Shown: one piece after another, positions 1 to 7,499 of the stretch
How positions within the stretch are numbered: position 1 is the stretch's first letter
Layout of the letters: each line of letters starts with the position of its first letter
Assembly: GCA_016932785.1 (NCBI GenBank)
Contig: JAFGCJ010000001.1
Coordinates: 1 to 64,000 of the forward strand
Direction: 5' to 3'
Length of the DNA: 64,000 bases
Source: Candidatus Dojkabacteria bacterium
GTDB taxonomy: Bacteria > Patescibacteria > Dojkabacteria > SC72 > JAFGCJ01
The notes under the pieces: model-generated
Told to the model about the DNA's origin: nothing
Seen by the model: only the letters and a program-made list of their open reading frames with translations
Databases searched by the model: none
Made by a program: the position numbers and the translations under genes

Positions 1-27
1 AGTCTATAGTGAACAGTCTATAGTGAA
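1..27. repeat. 13-bp direct repeat (two copies)
   Basis: The 13-mer AGTCTATAGTGAA occurs at 1-13 and again at 15-27, separated by one C. It lies at the 3' end of the minus-strand permease gene, whose stop codon (18-20) is inside the second copy. Related CTATAG-containing short repeats occur elsewhere in the window (after the REP-like hairpins and near 60.37 kb). The function is unknown, and the window edge hides whether more copies lie to the left. Confidence 0.6.
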
Positions 28-1208
28 AGAAAGACACCGATTCCAATGATAGTACCTATTATTATGATGCCTGCCTTTAGCCAGCCTGTTAGTTCTCCTA
101 TTTTTTTCTCTTCCTTCCAGTAACAAGCAAACATTATTATTCCCTCGATACCTCCGAATGTTCCACCAACAAGGGCTGTAATTTCAGGGATACTGCCTAT
201 CCGGAATAGCAGCAGCAAAGCCGGAGGAATAATCGTCAGCAACCAGGAGATGTTTGCTGGAATTTTGTGATCAATGTTGTAAATTTCAAAGAGACTATTA
301 CCTAAACTAAGAAATGATGTGATGATGCATATGATTCCTACTCCAGCAAAAATGGTAGCCTGCCATGGGGTATTCAGACCTGAAAGTCCATCTGTTGAAA
401 CAATGTCACTGTTCAGAATTACAAAAAATGCAAAACCTGTGTATATAAAAACCGAAACGATAGTTGCTATTACCGAGGTAATTCTAAGGATTACCTCATT
501 GTTTAGAATTCTTTTTAGTGACGGTACTGAGGATGTCCCGGTCAATGCTGCGAATCCGGTACCGTAGATTAGTCCGACGGCCTTTAAGGCGTCCCAGGGT
601 GACATTTCTATGATCTCATTTTGGGCCAAGTCTCGCAAAGATTCAGAAAGTCCGTGTTTGAAAATCCCATACCAGCTTACAACAGCAAGTGGTAGGGCCA
701 GGGCTAGTGAGAGATATACCTGGATTTTGGAAAGGAACCCCAGCTTTTTTCTTATGGCAAGGGATCCCACGAAGGCTATTACGAGTGCGGTTACTGCTTT
801 TCCGATCTCTATGTCGAGAAGATTTTTAAGTAGTATTGATGTGAAGTCTCCGAGAAGAATTATGTAAAGAAATAATGTTCCAGTCCTCGAAATTATTGTA
901 ATTATCGTTGTAAAGAGTCTAGCTTTTTTCCCGAAAAGTTTCGTGACTATGCCTGGTAATTGATGTACGCCTATTCCTGGCTCGAATACAAGATCCAGGT
1001 ATATGAAGTATTGTCCGATAAGGATAAGGGCCGACCCACACAGTATGATTATTGATAAGAAAGGGGCCTTATTAAAGGAGTAGGGAAGGGAGAAAATACC
1101 AGAGCCGATTATTGTTCCCAGCATTAGCGCTATGGCCTGTATGAATTTTGAGGCAGTTTTTGAGGGTTTCACTTTGTAAATTGTAATAGAGTTTGAGATT
1201 GAGTTCAA
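18..1208 (-). CDS. Aromatic/hydroxy amino acid permease-like transporter
   Basis: Predicted polytopic inner-membrane protein of about 396 residues with roughly 10-11 hydrophobic segments. The first segment contains the GTIIGSGIFSLPY signature typical of the amino acid/auxin permease and Trp/Tyr permease (AaaP/HAAAP, APC superfamily) transporters, so a role in proton- or sodium-coupled amino acid uptake follows from family knowledge. The substrate cannot be read from sequence. The longest frame begins with TTG at 1208, directly against a REP-like repeat; a GTG at residue 13 (1172) is an equally plausible start. It is transcribed away from the ribosomal protein genes and has no partner gene in the window. 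Uptake of amino acids fits an auxotrophic reduced-genome organism, which is inference. Confidence 0.75.
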   Translation of the reverse strand: MNSISNSITIYKVKPSKTASKFIQAIALMLGTIIGSGIFSLPYSFNKAPFLSIIILCGSALILIGQYFIYLDLVFEPGIGVHQLPGIVTKLFGKKARLFTTIITIISRTGTLFLYIILLGDFTSILLKNLLDIEIGKAVTALVIAFVGSLAIRKKLGFLSKIQVYLSLALALPLAVVSWYGIFKHGLSESLRDLAQNEIIEMSPWDALKAVGLIYGTGFAALTGTSSVPSLKRILNNEVILRITSVIATIVSVFIYTGFAFFVILNSDIVSTDGLSGLNTPWQATIFAGVGIICIITSFLSLGNSLFEIYNIDHKIPANISWLLTIIPPALLLLFRIGSIPEITALVGGTFGGIEGIIMFACYWKEEKKIGELTGWLKAGIIIIGTIIGIGVFLSL

Positions 1209-1351
1209 TTGGGGGTCTGACCCCCGTTAGGTCTGTCCCCATATAAATTGCCGGTGTGGCGCTCTTTTAATAGAAATTTCATTAAAAAACGTCTTAGAAA
1301 TGCTATAAGTGAGTACCAGACCCGAAGGGGGTCAGACCCCCAACTATAGGA
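1209..1351. repeat. REP-like mosaic repeat, copy A
   Basis: About 143 bp between the permease and rpsF. It has a hairpin at each end (GGGGGTCTGACCCCC at 1211-1225 and GGGGGTCAGACCCCC at 1327-1341), an internal 28-nt AT-rich block at 1263-1290, and the tail AACTATAGGA at 1342-1351. The same order of parts recurs at 29957-30095, with the 28-nt block and the right-hand 25 nt identical. Palindromes with GGGTCAGACCC resemble REP sequences mobilised by RAYT (TnpA-REP) transposases, but no such transposase is in the window. It may also terminate transcription. Confidence 0.75.
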
Positions 1352-1450
1352 CAGCGTTGATGTATTGCCCTTCTTAAACTTTTTTGCTAATATCAGGCTA
1401 CCTTCGCAAGAAAGTATCTAGAATTAACATTTGTTTAGAAAATTAAAGAG

Positions 1451-1795
1451 ATGGCGACAGATTTGACGAGGTATGAGATGATGGTTATTTTCAAGCCGCT
1501 TTTGCCCGATGATGTAAGAAAAGGAGCACATAAATCCGTTCTTGATTTGGTGAAGAAGTTCAAAGGTGAGATTGTTGGTGCAGATGTGTGGGGCAAGAGA
1601 TATCTCGCATATCCAATAAAGTCTCATGAAGAGGGATATTATATTGTCTACGAGATGAAGTTTCCTCAAGAAAGTATTAATGAATTTAGAGAGGAAGTAA
1701 GCAGGATATCTGAGGTTCTTAGATTTCTTCTTACCCGGGTAGAGCATATAGAACAGGTCAAAAAGAAGCTTAATAAAAAGGTTATTGAAATCTAG
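1451..1795 (+). CDS. rpsF: Small ribosomal subunit protein bS6
   Basis: 114 residues, normal for bS6, which binds 16S rRNA with bS18 in the platform of the 30S subunit. The N-terminal RYEMMVIFKPLL strand and the central WGKRYLAYPIKSHEEGYYIVYEM stretch are the characteristic bS6 beta-alpha-beta features. It heads the classic rpsF-ssb-rpsR cluster. The ATG is preceded by AATTAAAGAG, only a weak ribosome binding site, which is typical of this window. The C-terminal tail is lysine rich. Confidence 0.97.
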   Translation: MATDLTRYEMMVIFKPLLPDDVRKGAHKSVLDLVKKFKGEIVGADVWGKRYLAYPIKSHEEGYYIVYEMKFPQESINEFREEVSRISEVLRFLLTRVEHIEQVKKKLNKKVIEI

Positions 1796-1923
1796 TATTT
1801 GAAGCGGGAATGGAATTTTCATTGAGACTGGAATGCTCAACTATTTTCCGCAGAGAAAATTAACAGTTTTTTAACAAACAGGAAATATAATTGAATTATA
1901 AATAATTTTTTATTTTAGTTTAG

Positions 1924-2472
1924 ATGGCGTCAAGATCATTAAATAAGGTACTCCTAATAGGGAATCTGACGCGTGATCCTGAGATTAGATACACATCATC
2001 GGGTGCGGCTATGTGCTCGTTTGGTGTTGCAACTAATAGGTCATGGAAAGATTCGGAAGGAGAGATCAAGGAAGAAGCTGAATTTCACAACCTTGTAGCT
2101 TGGAACAAGATGGCAGAGGTTTGTTACCAGATTCTTGCTAAGGGTATGAAGGTTTATATTGAGGGTGAACTTAGGACTCGGAGCTGGGAGTCTGAAGGAG
2201 GAGATACTCGATATAGGACGGAGATTAAGGTTAACGAGATGATACTTCTGGATAGTCGTGGCAAGAGTGGTGTTGGTGGTGGTCAGTCAGCAGATGATGA
2301 AGAGATCAAGGTAGGGGATGTTGTTGGAGACGATGATTCAGATCAGAAAGAAGAAAAAAAGAAGAAGCCAGCCAAGAAGGGCAAGAAGGATACAAAGAAG
2401 GATTCTAAAGAAAAGGAAGAAAAGAAAGGCGAAGAAGAGGCAGACATTCTTGATGATGACTTACCTTTCTAG
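1924..2472 (+). CDS. ssb: Single-stranded DNA-binding protein
   Basis: 182 residues. An N-terminal OB fold (about residues 4-108: NKVLLIGNLTRDPEIRYT, FHNLVAWNKMAE, GMKVYIEGELRTRSW) binds single-stranded DNA. A long, charged, lysine- and glutamate-rich linker follows, and the acidic tip ends in DDDLPF, the conserved peptide that docks partner proteins such as RecO, PriA and exonuclease I. The linker, with runs of KKEKK, is more basic than usual. It is encoded between rpsF and rpsR as in most bacteria. No Shine-Dalgarno sequence is visible before the ATG. Confidence 0.97.
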   Translation: MASRSLNKVLLIGNLTRDPEIRYTSSGAAMCSFGVATNRSWKDSEGEIKEEAEFHNLVAWNKMAEVCYQILAKGMKVYIEGELRTRSWESEGGDTRYRTEIKVNEMILLDSRGKSGVGGGQSADDEEIKVGDVVGDDDSDQKEEKKKKPAKKGKKDTKKDSKEKEEKKGEEEADILDDDLPF

Positions 2473-2558
2473 TCTTTTTAGTCTGAAATCTAAATACTGA
2501 GCGGGTTTCTAGATCAATTTCTAGAAACCTGTCCAGAGATATATTAAAATAACAACAT

Positions 2559-2897
2559 ATGGCAGAAGAAAAAGAAGAAAAAGAAAAAGAACAGGAAAAT
2601 GGCAGTGCGACACTGGAAGATGTCTTTGACGAGTCTGTAGTGACTGGAGAGGATAGAGATAGGCCTAGAAGAAAGAGGAAATTGATGGTTGATCTGAAAT
2701 GTCCTCTTTGTGAATCTGGTGTTAAGTATCTCACATATAAGGATGTCTATCAGCTCAAAAAATTCACATCTGTAAGGGGTAAGGTTATTGGTAGTGATAA
2801 GTCTGGAGTTTGTACAAAACATCAGAGACAATTGTCTCGGGCGATCAAGAATGCTAGATACATGGCACTCTTGCCCTACGTGTCTTTGACAAAGTAA
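2559..2897 (+). CDS. rpsR: Small ribosomal subunit protein bS18
   Basis: 112 residues. The conserved bS18 core starts near residue 46 (CPLCESG), followed by YLTYKDVYQLKKFTS, KSGVCTKHQRQLSRAIKNARYMALLPY. The Cys-x2-Cys and the later CTKH resemble the zinc-binding C+ form of bS18. An acidic, low-complexity N-terminal extension of about 40 residues (EEKEEKEKEQE) is longer than in model bacteria. It partners bS6 in the 30S platform and closes the rpsF-ssb-rpsR cluster. A weak hairpin with AATTGC/GCAATT arms lies just after the stop (near 2907-2927) and could end the transcript. Confidence 0.96.
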   Translation: MAEEKEEKEKEQENGSATLEDVFDESVVTGEDRDRPRRKRKLMVDLKCPLCESGVKYLTYKDVYQLKKFTSVRGKVIGSDKSGVCTKHQRQLSRAIKNARYMALLPYVSLTK

Positions 2898-2950
2898 TTA
2901 GAAAAATTGCTTCTAGTGGGCAATTATTAATTGTAACTGCCTTGGCTTAC

Positions 2951-4309
2951 ATGCAAGTTTGTGCCTCGACCTCAGGTTTCGTTTCTCATTTGTATGTTGT
3001 CATTGGTGACAGGTATCTTTATCTTCTACTTGTAGATGCTGATTTTGATACAGCTGTATCGTCTTCTGATTATTTGCGGGTTTTTATACCTGTGGATTTT
3101 TCAATTGACAATATTGATGACGCTTTAAAGGAGATAATATCTGCTTGGCAGAAAGAAATTGGTCGCGAAATAATAGATTGTACTAGCGATGTTTGTCTTC
3201 TTTCCCCAAGCAAAGATGGTGTGGGTGGTGCAACTTTCATAGTATCAGAAAGTCATTATAAGGATGGTCTTCGATCATCTCTGCTTGGTACTGAAGCTAT
3301 AAAGGTTTCTTCTGACTCCGTTGTTAGAAGCATGCCGGGGCTGCTGGATCTTCTCTCGTGTACAGATATAATTTTGGTTCTTCTGAACTGGGACAAGATA
3401 TCCGTATTCGTTCTTGAATCGGGTGGTCCGGTGACAGATTCTGATTCTAGCTCGGATGTTAATCCTGGTGTAAAGGTAAAAGAGTTTAGTATTGAGTGGA
3501 ATGGCGATGTTCAAAAGGTTGTTCCAAGCTTGCATAATGTTATCGGAATAAACCAAAATACGAGTGATCTTGAGAATATGCTTTTGAATATATTTACCTC
3601 CCAGCCATGTTCTAACACCTCGTCTGAGGTGGAGGATGTTATGAGGGCTTATGTTACTTCGAGCTTGTTTAACCTTCAGGATGACTGTTTCCAACGGTTT
3701 GGAATGACTACAGGTGATGCCAATCTCCTTATTACTGGTGATCTGGCCTCAGTCGTACCTGATGATCAGTTGATCTTGGCCGTTATAGACGGTTTGCAAC
3801 TGAGAGGGAGATACGAAATTTTTGTTGATACTGAAAACAGAGGAGTAGTAAATTTTATTCCTGTCGGCAAAAAGGTGTTTCCTTGTCCAATAAGAGAGAT
3901 ATACCCCGCTGGGTATAGTTACGTTTCTACTGAGAAAGGCGGTAGTGGGAAAATGGGACGGGAGGCTTTTCAGGGGAAAATAGAGTATATTAGCAGGGAG
4001 GATGATTCAAAATCTGGAGTGATCCGGCAAAAAAAGGAGAATATGAATTACTTTGTGGGTCAGGTTGGTCATATTTACACCTATGATTTGGATGGCGTAG
4101 GAAAAGTAATGCTTAAACCGGCGAAAGATGTTTATTTTCCGAATTTAGTTAAAGATGGAAAATACCTCTCGTTTGATGTTTATGACAATGTTGATCAGAT
4201 GATTGTTGACTGCCGTGCTATTCCCGTGGTCTATGGTCCTGACTATGAGGCTAATCATGCTAGGCTGGCGCAATGGAAGAGCGGTCTTAGTCCGGTAAGA
4301 CCGGGATGA
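2951..4309 (+). CDS. Possible GlmL/MutL-like actin-fold protein, function unknown
   Basis: 452 residues from the ATG at 2951; an in-frame TTG at 2942 adds three residues. I do not recognise the N-terminal half with confidence. The C-terminal half has LLITGDLASVVPDD followed by LAVIDGLQLRGRYEIFVD, which resembles the corresponding segment of GlmL/MutL-type (PF13941) actin-like ATPases, whose exemplar reactivates or stabilises glutamate mutase. No mutase is seen here. The next gene starts 78 nt downstream and probably forms a unit with it. No signal peptide or membrane segment is visible. An imperfect CsoR-type palindrome lies inside the gene at 3899-3918. The family call is a resemblance by eye and should be treated as weak. 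Confidence 0.4.
   Translation: MQVCASTSGFVSHLYVVIGDRYLYLLLVDADFDTAVSSSDYLRVFIPVDFSIDNIDDALKEIISAWQKEIGREIIDCTSDVCLLSPSKDGVGGATFIVSESHYKDGLRSSLLGTEAIKVSSDSVVRSMPGLLDLLSCTDIILVLLNWDKISVFVLESGGPVTDSDSSSDVNPGVKVKEFSIEWNGDVQKVVPSLHNVIGINQNTSDLENMLLNIFTSQPCSNTSSEVEDVMRAYVTSSLFNLQDDCFQRFGMTTGDANLLITGDLASVVPDDQLILAVIDGLQLRGRYEIFVDTENRGVVNFIPVGKKVFPCPIREIYPAGYSYVSTEKGGSGKMGREAFQGKIEYISREDDSKSGVIRQKKENMNYFVGQVGHIYTYDLDGVGKVMLKPAKDVYFPNLVKDGKYLSFDVYDNVDQMIVDCRAIPVVYGPDYEANHARLAQWKSGLSPVRPG
3899..3918. repeat. Imperfect CsoR-type palindrome inside coding sequence
   Basis: ATATACCCCGCTGGGTATAG differs from the perfect 20-bp operator-like palindrome at 11249-11268 at two positions (11 and 20). Unlike the copies at 11.25 kb and 28.08 kb it has no well-spaced -35/-10 hexamers: a TTGTCC at 3883 lies 25 nt from the nearest TATAGT. 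It codes for IYPAGYS in the host gene. It could be a decoy or roadblock site, or chance. Confidence 0.4.
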
Positions 4310-4387
4310 AACTTATAGTGACAGGAAGATTAAGGTGTAAGGAAAAGTGGCCAAAACCTATTTTAATAATAAAATTATACTTCTAAA

Positions 4388-5431
4388 ATGTACGTTGTAA
4401 GGAATCCAAAAATAAATTTTGAAGTCGAACAGGAGTTCGCGGTAGATGTTGTAGGTGATGTTTATTCGCCACTTCGTGTTGGGGACAGGGTAAGTACGGA
4501 TACTGTTGTCTTTGAGGGGCAGGGAAGTGATATACTGCAGTCTTTGGATGTTTGTAAAACATTGGGGGTTCCGGCAAAAGACGCGAAAGATTTCGTTCTT
4601 GTTGGGGATGGTGAAATTGTAGATAAGGGTGATATTGTAGCAAAGAGGAAAGTCTCTCTTGGAATGCTTGAGAAAATTGCCAAAGCCGGGTATGAGGGAA
4701 GACTCTCTCTTTCAAGGATTGATTCAGGGGTTATCGATATTATGTCTCCTTTTTCTGATTCCAGTACAACCGCTGGGGTTAAGGGTATAGTTAAACACAT
4801 TATTCCTGAAGGTGAAAACAAAAGGCGGATGATAATTGAGACCTCTGGTCATGTTGCCAAACCGTTTGTGTTTACTGGTGGTAGTGCGTCGGGAACTATT
4901 GGGTTTATCAAAGATGGTGACTCGGTGTATAGGGCCGAGGATGTCAGTAGTGTATTGGCAAGTAAGATTGTTGTGTCCGGAAGAAAATTGACGGTAAAGC
5001 TTTATGAGGCTCTTGTTGAAGTTGGTGCTAATGGGATAATAGTTGGAGGAATGGATAATTCAGAGTTTCACTCAGTTGAGTCGTTTGCAATTCCCGTTTT
5101 CATCTCAGAAGGGTGGGGGACAATTCCTATCAATATCTCGCTTTATAACATTCTTAAAAATTCAGAGGATGGACTTGCGTATTTGGACGTTGATACTAAT
5201 CAGTTATTGATATGTTCAGATTCTGCTGCTGCAAATGGTTCTTCTCAAGAGCGTGTTTTATCTTGGGTCAGGCTCAAAACTGGTGATAAGGTTCAGATCT
5301 GGAATTATCCGTATTGGGCATTTAGCGGAGAAGTTGTGGGAATACTTGATGATGAGAATCTTGTTCAGATTAAGCTGGTAAGTGGTAAAAAGGTTACGGT
5401 TAGAGGGGGAATGTTGTCTGTAATCGAGTAA
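4388..5431 (+). CDS. Conserved-looking hypothetical protein with KOW-like C-terminus
   Basis: 347 residues, soluble by appearance, beta rich. The N-terminus contains several VGDxV-type turns (VGDRVSTDTVVFEG, VDKGDIVAKRK). The middle is alternating alpha/beta (VGANGIIVGGMD, SFAIPVFISEGWGTIPI). The last 50 residues (TGDKVQIW, FSGEVVGI, VQIKLVSGKKVTVRGGMLSVIE) look like a KOW/SH3-type barrel as found in NusG-like and ribosomal proteins. It sits 78 nt behind the actin-like gene and probably acts with it. I do not recognise the family and no catalytic motif stands out. Confidence 0.6.
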   Translation: MYVVRNPKINFEVEQEFAVDVVGDVYSPLRVGDRVSTDTVVFEGQGSDILQSLDVCKTLGVPAKDAKDFVLVGDGEIVDKGDIVAKRKVSLGMLEKIAKAGYEGRLSLSRIDSGVIDIMSPFSDSSTTAGVKGIVKHIIPEGENKRRMIIETSGHVAKPFVFTGGSASGTIGFIKDGDSVYRAEDVSSVLASKIVVSGRKLTVKLYEALVEVGANGIIVGGMDNSEFHSVESFAIPVFISEGWGTIPINISLYNILKNSEDGLAYLDVDTNQLLICSDSAAANGSSQERVLSWVRLKTGDKVQIWNYPYWAFSGEVVGILDDENLVQIKLVSGKKVTVRGGMLSVIE

Positions 5432-5524
5432 AAGCGTCATTTTGGTCGTTTTTCCGTGTTTCCGATATCCTTATGGTCTGTTGTTATCTAGCGCATTTTC
5501 TTTACAGGGGGTTAACCTGTTCTG

Positions 5525-5533
5525 TGGTATAAT
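5525..5533 (+). promoter_or_regulatory. Extended -10 promoter for the S41 protease gene
   Basis: TGGTATAAT is a perfect extended -10 element (TGn plus TATAAT at 5528-5533), 60 nt before the ATG at 5594. No convincing -35 hexamer is at 17 nt spacing, as expected when an extended -10 compensates. Near-identical elements precede the MBL gene (12359) and ruvB (34793). Confidence 0.6.
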
Positions 5534-5593
5534 GCTTGCTGTAAGTTTTGACTTTTTGTTGGTAACAATAGATTAATTGAAAATTTTCTTGTT

Positions 5594-6979
5594 ATGTCAG
5601 GTGTTTCAGATTCTAATGATTTGTCAGATGGTGCAAAGCAACGATCAGCAATTTCAGTAAATAAAAATATAAAGGTCTCTGCTTCGGGGGGAGATTCTGA
5701 GGATGTATCTATGAGTAAGGCGATAGAAGAGGCAAGCGGCAAGTCCACCAGTCGGCAGTTTCTAAATATAATTGGTATTGTCGTTCTTACTGCCTGTGTT
5801 TTCACAATAGGCTTTTTCTCAGGCAAGATTTGGGGTGGAATAGGAGTAAACGATAATTCTTTGATTTACAAGATTGTTGGTAAAACAAATGATGCCAGTG
5901 TTAAGGAATTGGATTTTGATCTGTTTTGGCAGGTTTGGGATACTCTTGAGACCCAGTATGTTGATAAAGATATTTCATCTGAGGAATTGTATTATGGTGC
6001 TATTAAGGGATTAGTCTCGGGTGTAGATGATCCTGTTACTGTTTTTCTGACGCCTGAAGAGACAGTTCAGTATGAAGAGGGGAACGAGGGTAAGTTTGAA
6101 GGGGTTGGCATAGAGCTTGGTTATGAGAATGGAAATATTATTGTTGTGGCTCCCCTTGAAGGGTCTCCTGCCCAGAAGGCCGGGATGAGATCAGGGGACT
6201 GGATTGTTAAAGTTGACGGAAAGGACATTTCCGGGAAGAGTATTTATGAGGTAGTTTCCTTGATTCGTGGTGAGAAGGATACTGATGTTGTACTTACTGT
6301 TGTTCATAAGGGTGGTGATGAAACAGATGATATAAAGGTTACAAGAAGTGAGATTTCGGTTCCAAGTGTTTCGTATGACGGATTGGAGGGTAAGATTGCT
6401 GTTGTTGATGTGGATCGTTTTACTGAGTCTTCTCTTGTCGCTTGGCAGAATCGGTGGAATGAAGTAATGTCAGAGGTAAAAAAAGATAATCCGAAAGCAA
6501 TAATCCTTGATTTGAGGGGTAATCCGGGAGGATATTTCAGTGCTGCTGTATGGGCAGCCGGGGAGTTCCTCGAAAAGGGAAAGGTCGTTGTTAAGCAGCG
6601 AAATAGAGATGGCGCGGAGTTGGCTTTTTATGTTGAGAGAGACGGTGGATTTCAAGGTATTCCTCTTGTGGTTCTGGTTGACGGAGGAAGTGCTTCAGCC
6701 TCGGAGATTCTTTCTGGGGCTCTACAATATTATGATCGTGCCTACATAATTGGTGAGGAAACCTATGGGAAGGGTACAGCTCAGGAGATCATCGAATATT
6801 CCGACGGTTCGAGTCTACATATTACTACATTGAAGTGGGTTCTTCCTGATGGAGAGGCTATAAGTAAGGAACATGTTATAAAACCTGACAAAGTAGTAGA
6901 GCTTTCAGATGAAGACTTTGAGAATGGTTATGACCCGCAGCTTGAGGCTGCTCTCGAGTATCTAAAATCAAAGATTTAA
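5594..6979 (+). CDS. Membrane-anchored S41 family carboxy-terminal processing protease
   Basis: 461 residues. A cytoplasmic N-terminus, one membrane segment (about 57-78) and then an extracytoplasmic protease, a CtpA/Prc type of layout. A PDZ domain lies around 165-260 (GKFEGVGIELG, GSPAQKAGMRSGDWIVKVDGKDI). The S41 catalytic core follows: serine in DGGSASASE (about 366-370) and lysine K393 in YGKGTAQ, with the substrate-binding LRGNPGGYF. Such enzymes remove C-terminal peptides from secreted or cell-wall proteins. rplI begins 3 nt after the stop, so the genes are probably co-transcribed from the extended -10 promoter at 5525. Confidence 0.93.
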   Translation: MSGVSDSNDLSDGAKQRSAISVNKNIKVSASGGDSEDVSMSKAIEEASGKSTSRQFLNIIGIVVLTACVFTIGFFSGKIWGGIGVNDNSLIYKIVGKTNDASVKELDFDLFWQVWDTLETQYVDKDISSEELYYGAIKGLVSGVDDPVTVFLTPEETVQYEEGNEGKFEGVGIELGYENGNIIVVAPLEGSPAQKAGMRSGDWIVKVDGKDISGKSIYEVVSLIRGEKDTDVVLTVVHKGGDETDDIKVTRSEISVPSVSYDGLEGKIAVVDVDRFTESSLVAWQNRWNEVMSEVKKDNPKAIILDLRGNPGGYFSAAVWAAGEFLEKGKVVVKQRNRDGAELAFYVERDGGFQGIPLVVLVDGGSASASEILSGALQYYDRAYIIGEETYGKGTAQEIIEYSDGSSLHITTLKWVLPDGEAISKEHVIKPDKVVELSDEDFENGYDPQLEAALEYLKSKI

Positions 6980-6982
6980 AAT

Positions 6983-7447
6983 ATGAAGGTTGTTTTTCTA
7001 AAGAATTTTGACCAAATGAACAAGAAGAAAGGGGATGTTGCTGAGGTGAAAAATGGATATGCTGTTAATTTCCTTATCCCCCGTGGAATGGCTGCCGTTG
7101 CTACGGCTGAGACTGTTAGGAATGCCAAGGAAGCCAAAATTAAAAAGCAGGAACGTAAGGAGGAAATAGTTGGAGATATAGGGAAACTTGCAGAACGGGT
7201 TAACGGGAAGACGTTTCAGATGAAAGTCGAGGTAAGTAGTGGGGGACGGGTGTATGCGTCTGTTGGTAAGGACGAAGTTAAGGAAAGTCTTATGAAACAG
7301 TGGAAAGTTGTGGGAGAGGAAATCGGCGTCGAGGTTGATCTTGCTCGCCCGATAAAGGAAATTGGAAAGTATCCTCTCGATGTAGAAATATCTGGCGGCG
7401 ACGTAAAGAAGAACGCAGAAATTATACTGGAGGTTATTAGTGAGTAG
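6983..7447 (+). CDS. rplI: Large ribosomal subunit protein bL9
   Basis: 154 residues, the usual length. The N-terminal domain (MKVVFLKNFDQMNKKKGDVAEVKNGYAVNFLIPRGMA) has the conserved KGDV and GYARNFLIP-type motifs, followed by the long connecting helix and a C-terminal domain ending in the family's VEISGGDVKKNAEIILEV. bL9 binds 23S rRNA near the L1 stalk. Its presence is informative because Microgenomates generally lack this protein. It starts 3 nt after the S41 protease stop, without a Shine-Dalgarno sequence. Confidence 0.96.
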   Translation: MKVVFLKNFDQMNKKKGDVAEVKNGYAVNFLIPRGMAAVATAETVRNAKEAKIKKQERKEEIVGDIGKLAERVNGKTFQMKVEVSSGGRVYASVGKDEVKESLMKQWKVVGEEIGVEVDLARPIKEIGKYPLDVEISGGDVKKNAEIILEVISE

Positions 7448-7499
7448 TCGTTATAAAGTAGCCTTAGCTAGTAAAAAATAAATTATAACTACTATTGTT

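Noticed and set aside
2318..2500. Lysine/arginine-rich frame inside ssb
   Set aside because: Shifted-frame shadow of the charged SSB linker.
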